From an uncultured Oscillospiraceae bacterium (GTDB taxonomy: Bacteria; Bacillota; Clostridia; Oscillospirales; Oscillospiraceae): a stretch of 6,869 nucleotides of DNA. Within the stretch, counting starts at the first letter, position 1; each line of letters starts with the position of its first letter. Under the pieces are notes generated by a model. The model was not told the origin of the DNA and ran no database searches. It worked only from the letters and a program-made list of their open reading frames with translations. A program made the position numbers and the translations under genes. The stretch lies in assembly GCA_934621665.1 (NCBI GenBank), contig CAKTUT010000095.1:1-6869 (forward strand), written 5' to 3'. Shown one piece after another: positions 1 through 5,822 of the stretch.

Positions 1-163
1 TTCGCTGGGTTCACATTCGGTTATAATTCGTTCTAGTAGGCGCACAAATTCCACACTTGCAGCACGTAGTGTGTTTTGCCCGACGTACACGCCGCCGGGC
101 AAAACGGATTCACACTTTTTCCGTCGTGCGCGGCGGAACTCTACGAGGTTTTCGACAGACTGA
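1..163 (+). repeat. Interspersed structured repeat, copy A (left end outside window)
   Basis: Positions 40-163 match 4697-4822 (copy B) with about eight substitutions and two single-base indels. Positions 1-12 also match 4635-4646, while 13-39 diverge and are shorter than in copy B. The core folds into successive stems on the plus strand: CACACT (52-57) with AGTGTG (68-73), GTTTTGCCCG (73-82) with CGGGCAAAAC (96-105), and TTCCGTCG (119-126) with CGGCGGAA (131-138) around a TGCG loop. The 11-bp helix seen upstream in copy B is degenerate here. The right end, CGACAGACTGA, runs directly into a terminator hairpin. No credible reading frame lies within it. Whether it acts as RNA or as a DNA element cannot be told from one window. 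Confidence 0.85.
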
Positions 164-190
164 AGCGAGCACCAACGGTGCTCGCTTTTT
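163..190 (+). terminator. Rho-independent terminator, rightward
   Basis: An 11-bp perfect stem (163-173 with 177-187) has a 3-nt AAC loop and ends in a T-run at 186-190, so it works on rightward transcripts. Read leftward from ychF, the same hairpin is followed by TCAGTC rather than a T-run, so it is a poor terminator for ychF unless hairpin pausing is enough. It starts where repeat copy A ends, as the second hairpin does at copy B. Confidence 0.8.
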
Positions 191-206
191 GTAATTCAAA
201 ATTCAA

Positions 207-1304
207 TCAGACATTAAACAGGAAATTAACCACGTCGCCGTCTTTCATGACGTACTCCTTACCCTCGCTGCGGAGAAGTCCCTTTGCCTTAGCGTTTGCA
301 AGCGTGCCGCAGGCCTTGAGATCGTCAAAGGCGATAACCTCGGCTCGGATAAAGCCGCGCTCAAAGTCGGAGTGAATCTTACCGGCAGCCTGCGGGGCTT
401 TTGTGCCGTTTTTGATCGTCCATGCGCGGCATTCGTCGCTGCCAGCGGTGAGGAACGAGATGAGACCGAGCAGACTGTAGCTGCACTGAATCAGGCGGTC
501 AAGGCCGGACTCGGCAAGGCCGAGTTCCTCCATGAACATGGCCTTTTCGTCGGGATCATCCAGCTCTGCAATATCGGCCTCCAGCTTTGCACAGATAGGG
601 AGAACCTCGCTGCCCTCCTTGGCGGCAAGCTCCTTGACCTGCATGAAATACTTGCAGCTTTCAGGCGCGTTTACGTCAGTTTCGCTGAGGTTTGCAGCGT
701 AGATTGTCTTGCGCAGCGTCAGAAGATCGCTGGTGGCGATCAGCGCGGCATCATCGTCGCTGCATTCAAATGTGCGGGCGAGGTTGCCCTCATTCATATA
801 GTCGCGCAGCGCGGTAAAAACGTCAACCTCGTGATTAAAGCGCTTGTCGCCGCCCTTGGCGTTTTTGGAGGCCTTGTCGATGCGGCGCTCAATCATTTCA
901 AGGTCGGCCATGATGAGCTCGGTATTGATGATGTCAATGTCGCGCAGCGGATTGGTAGAACCCTCTACGTGCGTGACATTCGGGTCATCAAAGCAGCGCA
1001 CCACATGCACAATCGCGTCGCAGCCGCGGATGTTGGACAGAAACTTGTTGCCAAGACCCTCGCCCTTGGACGCGCCTTTGACAAGACCCGCGATATCGAC
1101 AAATTCAATAACGGCTGGGGTGAACTTTTTGGGGTTGTGCTGGTCGCGCAGCCATTCCAGACGCTTGTCCGGGACGGTGACAACGCCGACATTCGGGTCG
1201 ATGGTGCAGAACGCATAGTTGTCCGCCGCAACGCCCGCATTGGTGATGGCGTTAAAAAGCGTGGATTTGCCGACGTTTGGCAGACCGACGATACCTAATT
1301 TCAT
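207..1304 (-). CDS. ychF: Redox-regulated ATPase YchF (OLA1 family)
   Basis: This is a cytosolic Obg-like P-loop ATPase that binds ribosomes; the family is linked to stress responses and translation. The 365-residue length is typical. The P-loop is GLPNVGKS (residues 7-14), the switch region DIAGLVKGAS (70-79) leads into GEGLGNKFL, and NLSE (205-208) fits the family's NxxE motif, which favours ATP over GTP. A helical insert covers roughly residues 120-200, and a TGS domain fills the C-terminal part from about 280 to the FLFNV end. The start is supported by AGGTG at 1314-1318, nine bases upstream. It lies 100 bp downstream of the serine dehydratase on the same strand. I found no convincing promoter in that gap, so read-through from the upstream gene is plausible. 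Complete, with no anomaly seen. Confidence 0.97.
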   Translation of the reverse strand: MKLGIVGLPNVGKSTLFNAITNAGVAADNYAFCTIDPNVGVVTVPDKRLEWLRDQHNPKKFTPAVIEFVDIAGLVKGASKGEGLGNKFLSNIRGCDAIVHVVRCFDDPNVTHVEGSTNPLRDIDIINTELIMADLEMIERRIDKASKNAKGGDKRFNHEVDVFTALRDYMNEGNLARTFECSDDDAALIATSDLLTLRKTIYAANLSETDVNAPESCKYFMQVKELAAKEGSEVLPICAKLEADIAELDDPDEKAMFMEELGLAESGLDRLIQCSYSLLGLISFLTAGSDECRAWTIKNGTKAPQAAGKIHSDFERGFIRAEVIAFDDLKACGTLANAKAKGLLRSEGKEYVMKDGDVVNFLFNV

Positions 1305-1321
1305 ATTTTATTTCACCTGTT

Positions 1322-1350
1322 CAGAAGCCCCTGTCAGACCGGTGCTTCTG
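1322..1350 (-). other. Hairpin in the ychF leader
   Basis: CAGAAGC (1322-1328) pairs with GCTTCTG (1344-1350), and on the minus strand two further pairs can form inside across a bulged A. The stem ends about three bases before the ychF ribosome site. No T-run follows in either direction, so it is not a standard terminator. It may shape the leader or stabilise the 3' end of the sdaA message. Function is unknown. Confidence 0.4.
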
Positions 1351-1404
1351 CCTTTCGTAAAATTTCTTGTACGCCCGTTTTACGCCCATGGCGCAAAGGA
1401 ACGC

Positions 1405-2631
1405 TCAGCGTGCAGGGGTCATACCGGCGTTGCGGCTGTAGAGTCGGGCAAGGCCGCCCTCGCTTGTCTCGCGGAACGCCTTGTTAATGCTGCGCCCGGT
1501 TTCATACATCGTGCGGACAACCATGTCAAACGAGATGGTTCTCGTGCCGACCAGCATATGCGCAAGGTTCGACGCGTCAATGGCGCGCTTGGCGGCAACA
1601 GCATTTCGCTCGATGCACGGAATCTGGACAAGACCGCAGATCGGGTCGCAAGTAAGGCCGAGGTGGTGTTCCATGGCAATCTCGGCGGAATATTCGATTT
1701 CCTGAATGGTGAGTCCCATCAGCTGGCTCATGGCTGCGGCGGCCATGGAGCAGGCAGAGCCGATCTCTGCCTGACAGCCGCATTCCGCGCCGGAGATGGA
1801 GGCGTTGCGCTTGATGAGGCTGCCCATCAGACCGGCGACGCTCAACGCGTCGATGATCTTATCGTCGTCGAACTGGTACTTATCCTGCAGATACATGAGG
1901 ACTGCGGGCAGTACGCCGCAGCTTCCGCAGGTGGGCGCGGTGACAACCGTGCCGTTGCCGGCATTCTGCTCGGCGGCGGCAAAGGCGTAGGCACAGACCT
2001 CCTGAAGCTCGCGTACCTGCGGGATATCGACCTGATGACCGCGCTCAAGCAGGTATTTTGCCTTGCGCTGCACATTCAGACCGCCCGGGAGAATGCCCTC
2101 AGCGGACAGACCCTCGTCAATTTCGCGGCGCATGGCGCTCCATACGTCCTTTAAAAAAACGCGGATTTCAGCGCCCTCATTCATCTCCACATACTGCGGC
2201 AGCGTGACGCGCCGCCACGCACAGAACTGCGCGATTTCTGCAAAAGAGTTTTCCGGGTAAACTTCCGGTGGCGTCATGCCGGGACGACCCTCAATGACGA
2301 TATCGCCGCCGCCGATGGACTCTACGCGCATACCGGCTGTCTGCTTGTCGCCGGTGTAGGCGGAAAAGTCCAGCGTGTTGGGGTGCTTGAGATCGGCTGG
2401 ATCGTTTTCTGAAAACACAACCTCAACGGACTTGGGTGAAAAAACCTCGCGGATGACACGGTCGGTGCCGTGACCGATGCCGGTCTTGGAAAGCGAGCCG
2501 TAGAGCACGACCCGATAGCACTCGGCGTCGGGATTTTCAGATTTGAAGATTTCGGCGGCGCGGGCAGGACCCATGGTGTGGGAGCTGGATGGGCCTTTGC
2601 CGATTTTGTAAAGATCACGGATGGATTTCAT
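1405..2631 (-). CDS. sdaA: L-serine ammonia-lyase (L-serine dehydratase), single-chain, iron-sulfur type
   Basis: Converts L-serine to pyruvate and ammonia with a 4Fe-4S cluster in the cytosol. The 408 residues combine the beta-type N-terminal domain, with the signature GKGPSSSHTMGPARAA (residues 11-26), and the catalytic alpha-type domain from about residue 150. Bacilli and many Clostridia instead carry separate SdaAB and SdaAA chains, so this is the fused, E. coli-like arrangement. Probable cluster ligands are C286 (in GCQAEIG), C328 (in GLTCDP) and C339 (in IPCIERN); the last two are 11 apart, as in E. coli SdaA. TAPTCGSCGVLPA (231-243) is also conserved. Extra cysteines stand at 284 and 332. 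AAGAGG at 2638-2643, six bases upstream, supports the start. The gene has its own strong promoter with an operator-like palindrome. Confidence 0.95.
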   Translation of the reverse strand: MKSIRDLYKIGKGPSSSHTMGPARAAEIFKSENPDAECYRVVLYGSLSKTGIGHGTDRVIREVFSPKSVEVVFSENDPADLKHPNTLDFSAYTGDKQTAGMRVESIGGGDIVIEGRPGMTPPEVYPENSFAEIAQFCAWRRVTLPQYVEMNEGAEIRVFLKDVWSAMRREIDEGLSAEGILPGGLNVQRKAKYLLERGHQVDIPQVRELQEVCAYAFAAAEQNAGNGTVVTAPTCGSCGVLPAVLMYLQDKYQFDDDKIIDALSVAGLMGSLIKRNASISGAECGCQAEIGSACSMAAAAMSQLMGLTIQEIEYSAEIAMEHHLGLTCDPICGLVQIPCIERNAVAAKRAIDASNLAHMLVGTRTISFDMVVRTMYETGRSINKAFRETSEGGLARLYSRNAGMTPAR

Positions 2632-2718
2632 GGCGAACCTCTTAGCTTCACGGCGCGGCGCACCGGTCGCGCGCGGATGGCGATGTTAACGTCTATGTAT
2701 TCGCGCGCAGCGGATGCC

Positions 2719-2732
2719 TATACGCACGTATA
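2719..2732 (-). promoter_or_regulatory. Operator-like palindrome at the sdaA transcription start
   Basis: TATACG and CGTATA form a perfect inverted repeat separated by two bases. It begins four bases downstream of the -10 box of the sdaA promoter, so it covers the predicted transcription start, a classic repressor position. The regulator is unknown. The sequence partly resembles GntR-family sites of the TTGTATAC type, but only on one side. Confidence 0.5.
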
Positions 2733-2736
2733 CAAA

Positions 2737-2765
2737 ATTATACCAGATGCGGCGCGGAAATACAA
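2737..2765 (-). promoter_or_regulatory. sigma-A promoter of the serine dehydratase gene
   Basis: On the minus strand the -10 box is a perfect TATAAT (2737-2742) preceded by TGG, close to an extended -10. The -35 box is TTGTAT (2760-2765), with an exact 17-bp spacer. The predicted start is near 2730, giving a leader of about 100 nt before the ATG at 2631. That leader is GC-rich with short inverted repeats around an ACCGGT palindrome, but I recognise no riboswitch in it. Confidence 0.8.
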
Positions 2766-2802
2766 TGGGTGTTTCGCGATATGACGGGTTGTTTCTGCTC
2801 CG

Positions 2803-2970
2803 TTATAGCGCAGTTTGCTTCGGCTTTGCCAGCGCCTCCAGTGCAAGCTCACCCGCCAGCTTGAACAGTGCGTCGGAAAGCACCTGCTCCAGCGGCAGTC
2901 CGGCGGCCAGTGCAATGCGGCGGTAGAAGCGTTCGGTTGGTGCGTCAAGATAGACGGAAAAATCGGGCAT
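2803..2970 (-). CDS. Small ribbon-helix-helix-like protein (hypothetical)
   Basis: This 55-residue reading frame starts at ATG 2968-2970 and ends at TAA 2803-2805. A GGAGGAGA ribosome site seven bases upstream (on the minus strand) strongly supports it as a real gene. The protein has a short polar strand, FSVYLDAP (residues 4-11), then a helix with RFYRRIALAAG (14-24), a turn, and a second helix from LPLEQV to about residue 47. This order fits the ribbon-helix-helix fold of small DNA-binding regulators and antitoxins. The C-terminal tail KPKQTAL is short and polar. No toxin gene adjoins it. It is read divergently from proS and lies upstream of, and in the same direction as, sdaA, with its stop 38 bp before that gene's -35 box. 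It could regulate either neighbour or itself; the fold is inferred by eye and the function is unknown. Confidence 0.75.
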   Translation of the reverse strand: MPDFSVYLDAPTERFYRRIALAAGLPLEQVLSDALFKLAGELALEALAKPKQTAL

Positions 2971-2990
2971 GCGCACTCTCCTCCCCAGAT

Positions 2991-3009
2991 AGGCGGCAGA
3001 TGGCCGCCT
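2991..3009 (-). other. Hairpin or operator just upstream of the small RHH-like gene
   Basis: AGGCGGC (2991-2997) and GCCGCCT (3003-3009) form a perfect 7-bp inverted repeat around AGATG. It lies about five bases upstream of the ribosome site of the 55-residue gene and in the promoter-proximal region of divergent proS. It may be an operator for the neighbouring regulator-like protein or a leader hairpin; no T-run follows it. Confidence 0.45.
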
Positions 3010-3045
3010 GCGTAATTCATCTTATGCCAGGGGGATTGACAGATG

Positions 3046-3054
3046 TGATAAAAT
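3046..3054 (+). promoter_or_regulatory. Probable extended -10 promoter of proS
   Basis: TGATAAAAT is a good extended -10 (TG-N-TAAAAT). The expected -35 position is weak. A perfect TTGACA at 3036-3041 lies only seven bases from this box and has no good -10 at 16-18 bp spacing, so it is probably not used with it. The predicted leader is about 35 nt, too short for a T-box. Confidence 0.45.
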
Positions 3055-3080
3055 AGTTTCACAAGATCGAAAAGAATTCC

Positions 3081-3086
3081 GAGAGG
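3081..3086 (+). promoter_or_regulatory. Ribosome binding site deciding the proS start
   Basis: GAGAGG abuts an in-frame ATG at 3087 with zero spacing, which initiation could not use. It sits nine bases upstream of the ATG at 3096, a normal distance. The start is therefore placed at 3096, giving a protein beginning MAKEKK. Confidence 0.7.
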
Positions 3087-3095
3087 ATGGAAGTT

Positions 3096-4532
3096 ATGGC
3101 AAAAGAGAAGAAAGTTGAGCAGATCACCGACATGGAGGTCGATTTTGCGCAGTGGTACACCGACATCTGCCGTAAGGCGGAGCTGGTTGAGTACGCCAGC
3201 GTCAAGGGCTTTACCATTCTGCGCCCCTATGGCTATGCCATTTGGGAAAACATTCAGAGCATCATGGACGCAGAGTTCAAAAAGACCGGCCATGAGAATG
3301 TGGCCATGCCTGTGCTGATTCCCGAAAGCCTGCTGAAAAAAGAGGGCGAGCTTGTAAACGGCTTTGCCCCCGAGGTCGCATGGGTCACTATGGGCGGCAG
3401 CGAAAAGCTGGAGGAGCGTCTGGCGTTCCGTCCCACGTCCGAAACCATGTTCTGCGACCACTGGTCGCGTGTGCTTCAGACCTACCGCGAGCTGCCTATG
3501 CTGTATAACCAGTGGTGCTCCGTCATCCGCTGGGAAAAGACGACGCGTCCGTTCCTGCGCAGCCGCGAGTTCTGGTGGCAGGAGGGTCACACCATCCATG
3601 AGACCGCCGAGGAAGCACAGCATGAGACGGAGCAGCAGCTCAAGTGCTATGCCGACTTCTTTGAAAATGTGCTGGCTATTCCGGTTGTCCCCGGACGCAA
3701 GACCGAAAAGGAAAAGTTCGCGGGCGCAGAGGCAACGTATACCGTTGAGTGCCTGATGAAAGACCACAAGGCACTTCAGGGCGCGACCAGCCACTACTTT
3801 GGCGATAAGTTCTCACGTGCGTATAACGTGACGTTTACTGGCCGCGACAACAAGCTTCAGTATCCGTTCCAGACGTCGTGGGGCTCGACCACACGCATGA
3901 TCGGCGCAGTGATTATGGCACACGGCGACAACAATGGCCTGGTGCTGCCGCCTAAGATTGCGCCGGTGCAGGTGATTGTCCTGCCGGTTGCGATGCACAA
4001 GGAGGGCGTGCTGGACAAGGCTGGTGAGCTGCGCGACCGTCTGGCAGCGGCCGGGCTGCGTGTTAAGTTGGACAGCAGCGACAACTCCATGGGCTGGAAG
4101 TGCGCGCAGTATGAGATGAAGGGCGTGCCCGTCCGTGTGGAAATCGGTCCGCGCGATATTGAAGCCGGCCAGTGCGTGCTTGTCCGCCGCAACGACGGCG
4201 AAAAGACCGTAGTCAGCCTTGAAAATCTGGAGGCAGCTGTCAAGGAGCAGCTGGAGCTGGTGCAAAAAGGTATGTATGAAAAGGCAAAGCAGAACCTTGA
4301 CAGCCATGTGTTTGAGGCACATTCGCTGGAGGAAGCCAAGAAGCTTCAGGCCGAACACGGCGGCTTTATCAAGACGATGTGGTGCGGTGAGCTTGCGTGC
4401 GAGCTGAAAATGAAAGAAGAGGGCGGAATGTCCTCCCGCTGCATGCCGCTGCATCAGGAGCATCTGGATGACGTCTGCCCCATCTGCGGCAAGCCAGCCA
4501 AGAAGATGATCTATTGGGGCATTGCGTACTAA
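3096..4532 (+). CDS. proS: Prolyl-tRNA synthetase, archaeal/eukaryote-like short class (ProS type 3)
   Basis: Charges tRNA-Pro with proline in the cytosol; a class II synthetase. The 478 residues (481 from the less likely ATG at 3087) match the short class, not the roughly 570-residue bacterial type. There is no editing insertion between motifs 2 and 3. Motif 2 covers FRPTSETMF (111-119) and RPFLRSREFWWQEGHTIH (151-168); motif 3 lies in GSTTRMIGAVIMAHGDNNG (263-281). The anticodon-binding domain follows from about 290 to 385. The C-terminal zinc-type domain has C430, C435, C461 and C464 (MWCGELAC and CPICG), and the chain ends in GIAY, the aromatic terminus usual for this class. It is transcribed alone, divergently from the small RHH-like gene. 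Repeat copy B begins about 55 bp after its stop. Confidence 0.97.
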   Translation: MAKEKKVEQITDMEVDFAQWYTDICRKAELVEYASVKGFTILRPYGYAIWENIQSIMDAEFKKTGHENVAMPVLIPESLLKKEGELVNGFAPEVAWVTMGGSEKLEERLAFRPTSETMFCDHWSRVLQTYRELPMLYNQWCSVIRWEKTTRPFLRSREFWWQEGHTIHETAEEAQHETEQQLKCYADFFENVLAIPVVPGRKTEKEKFAGAEATYTVECLMKDHKALQGATSHYFGDKFSRAYNVTFTGRDNKLQYPFQTSWGSTTRMIGAVIMAHGDNNGLVLPPKIAPVQVIVLPVAMHKEGVLDKAGELRDRLAAAGLRVKLDSSDNSMGWKCAQYEMKGVPVRVEIGPRDIEAGQCVLVRRNDGEKTVVSLENLEAAVKEQLELVQKGMYEKAKQNLDSHVFEAHSLEEAKKLQAEHGGFIKTMWCGELACELKMKEEGGMSSRCMPLHQEHLDDVCPICGKPAKKMIYWGIAY

Positions 4533-4551
4533 AAAACGTGGCAGAGAGAAA

Positions 4552-4587
4552 ATATGTGCGGCGCAGCATTTGCTGCGCCGCACATTT
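4552..4587 (+). repeat. 36-bp hairpin direct repeat, left copy, downstream of proS
   Basis: Identical over 36 bp to 4822-4857. It contains a long perfect inverted repeat, ATGTGCGGCGCAGC pairing with GCTGCGCCGCACAT around an ATTT loop. It lies 20 bp after the proS stop. The right arm is followed by only TT and then GAGC, so it is a strong hairpin but a weak intrinsic terminator. It may protect the 3' end of the proS message. Confidence 0.85.
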
Positions 4588-4821
4588 GAGCTTGTCAGAA
4601 AAGTATTTTTGACAAGCTCTCAAACGCGATCCGCTTCGCTGGGTTCGCGTTTGAAAAAGGCTGCGTGCCGCTGCGCGCATAATTTGTGCGCGAATAGCGC
4701 ACAAATTCCACACTTGCGGCACGTAGTGTGTTTTGTCCGACGTACACGCCGCCGGACAAAACGAATTGATACTTTATTCCGCCGTGCGCGGCGGAACTCT
4801 ACGAGGTTTTTCGACAGGCTG
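4588..4821 (+). repeat. Interspersed structured repeat, copy B
   Basis: This 234-bp segment between the two hairpin copies is a chain of inverted repeats. GAGCTTGTCA (4588-4597) pairs with TGACAAGCTC (4610-4619). CAAACGCGA (4621-4629) pairs with TCGCGTTTG (4645-4653). AATTTGTGCGC (4681-4691) pairs with GCGCACAAATT (4697-4707). CACACT (4709-4714) pairs with AGTGTG (4725-4730). GTTTTGTCCG (4730-4739) pairs with CGGACAAAAC (4753-4762). TTCCGCCG (4777-4784) pairs with CGGCGGAA (4789-4796). Positions 4697-4822 match copy A (40-163). The ends can also pair: AGCTTGTCAGAAAA (4589-4602) with TTTTTCGACAGGCT (4807-4820), with one mismatch and two G.T pairs. They may be terminal inverted repeats or a closing helix. 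It is not convincingly coding. Confidence 0.85.
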
Positions 4822-4857
4822 ATATGTGCGGCGCAGCATTTGCTGCGCCGCACATTT
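4822..4857 (+). repeat. 36-bp hairpin direct repeat, right copy
   Basis: A perfect repeat of 4552-4587, offset by 270 bp, starting where repeat copy B ends. Such exact identity over 36 bp of hairpin implies recent duplication, gene conversion, or a duplication made when copy B arrived. Confidence 0.85.
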
Positions 4858-4865
4858 ATTTTATT
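4824..4865 (+). terminator. Probable rightward terminator after repeat copy B
   Basis: The long GC-rich hairpin at 4824-4855 is followed by TTTATTTTATT, a good T-rich tail for rightward transcripts from proS and copy B. The tail overlaps the stop codon of the convergent muramidase gene (4861-4863). Read leftward, ATATCAGCC follows the hairpin, so termination in that direction is less certain. Confidence 0.7.
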
Positions 4866-5796
4866 GCTGCGGAGAGGCGGATGCGACCTGCTTTTTCTGA
4901 TAAAAACTGAGATTGAGGTCAACCGGCGTGTCAATGCCGTCAACCGTCCCCTCGGCGCTGTACTGCCACATGTCAAAGTGGTATGTAAACGTAGGCGCGG
5001 GGTTATATTCAGCCAACCAGAACACATAGTCCTGCAGACTTTGCAAATTCAGCTCCTGATAGCCAAAGCGCTGGTTAAAGTAAATTCCGGCGGTATAGCC
5101 TGCCTTTTCCACGGCCTCGCAGAACGCATACGCGCAGCCAGTCAGAGTGATCATATCCATATTGTCGGTGCGCGCCTCGGCCTCGATGTCCTCCCAGTCA
5201 AAGACAACAGGATATGCAAGGTCATAGCCCTTGATCCAGTTTAGGACAAAGTCCGCCTCGTCCAGCGCCTCCTGCGTGGTGATGGCCTGCGAGAAAAAAT
5301 AGACGCCGACGTCAAGACCGGCTGCAATCGCGCCGTCCATATTGCGGATAAAATAGGGGTCGAGCTCCAGATCGCCGCGCGTATAGCCGCGATAGCCCAC
5401 ACGGATCATGGCAAATTCCACACCGGCGGCCTTGACTGCAGGCCAGTCGATCTCCTGCTGGTGGGCGGAAACGTCGATACCGACATGCGATTCCTCGCTG
5501 CCGCGATAGCGGCGGAAGCCGTCCTCGTCATAGAACAAATCTGCATTGTATGTATTGGCGGGCAGACCGTCGATCAGACCGTCGTCCGCTGGTTCATTTG
5601 GAAAATCGGTATTGACCGGCTCGTCGGGCTGCGGCGCGGGGTCAACGGTTGCTTGATTGCCGTAGTGTAGTAACTTTGAGACAAGCGCGGCTGCGCCGAA
5701 TAAAACGGTAAAAATCAGCGCCGCACAGAGAAAAATGAAAAGCAGCCGTTTTGTCCGGCTGGTGCGGGACGGCTTTTGGTTACGTGTTGTAGGCAT
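4861..5796 (-). CDS. Membrane-anchored GH25 family muramidase (lysozyme)
   Basis: Predicted to cleave the glycan strands of peptidoglycan outside the membrane. From ATG 5794-5796 it has 311 residues: a basic N-terminus, one membrane segment at about 17-43 (a signal anchor, no lipobox), a Pro/Asp/Glu-rich linker (51-80), then a GH25 barrel from about 104. Catalytic-site residues fit the family: D108 in GIDVSAHQ, D200 and E202 in FDWED, and D293 in PVDLN near the end; MWQYS (276-280) is also typical. No cell-wall binding repeats follow. AAAGGAAG seven bases upstream favours this start over an in-frame ATG at 5830-5832, which overlaps the -10 region. It is divergent from the CapA-like gene and convergent with proS. 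Likely a role in wall turnover or remodelling. Confidence 0.93.
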   Translation of the reverse strand: MPTTRNQKPSRTSRTKRLLFIFLCAALIFTVLFGAAALVSKLLHYGNQATVDPAPQPDEPVNTDFPNEPADDGLIDGLPANTYNADLFYDEDGFRRYRGSEESHVGIDVSAHQQEIDWPAVKAAGVEFAMIRVGYRGYTRGDLELDPYFIRNMDGAIAAGLDVGVYFFSQAITTQEALDEADFVLNWIKGYDLAYPVVFDWEDIEAEARTDNMDMITLTGCAYAFCEAVEKAGYTAGIYFNQRFGYQELNLQSLQDYVFWLAEYNPAPTFTYHFDMWQYSAEGTVDGIDTPVDLNLSFYQKKQVASASPQQ

Positions 5797-5822
5797 GGGG
5801 TACTTCCTTTCTGGTCGTGGAC

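Noticed and set aside
372..1298. Long open frame of 308 codons on the plus strand opposite ychF
   Set aside because: It lies wholly antisense to a clearly conserved gene in GC-rich codons, has no recognisable domain, and no ribosome site that I can support.
1305..1404. Terminator between sdaA and ychF
   Set aside because: The CGTAAAA/TTTTACG and CAGAAGC/GCTTCTG inverted repeats lack a following T-run in the leftward direction, so I do not call termination.
1219..2154. Plus-strand frame of 311 codons opposite ychF and sdaA
   Set aside because: It crosses two real genes and their gap in antisense; a shadow of their codon bias.
3036..3041. Perfect TTGACA upstream of proS as a -35 box
   Set aside because: At 16-18 bp spacing there is no acceptable -10; the good TAAAAT box is only seven bases away. 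The extended -10 reading is preferred.
2971..3095. T-box leader for proS
   Set aside because: The gap is only about 125 bp, and no T-box consensus or antiterminator/terminator pair is visible.
2718..3794. Minus-strand frame of 358 codons opposite proS and the small gene
   Set aside because: It overlaps proS motif regions and the promoter area, and shows no protein family features.
4552..4857. CRISPR array or tRNA in the hairpin-rich region
   Set aside because: There are only two copies of the 36-bp repeat, 270 bp apart, without regular spacers, and no cloverleaf or CCA-type end is present.
4522..5244. Plus-strand frame of 240 codons spanning repeat copy B and the muramidase 3' end
   Set aside because: It translates hairpin sequence and then the antisense of a GH25 domain; the copy A equivalent does not keep a matching frame because of indels.
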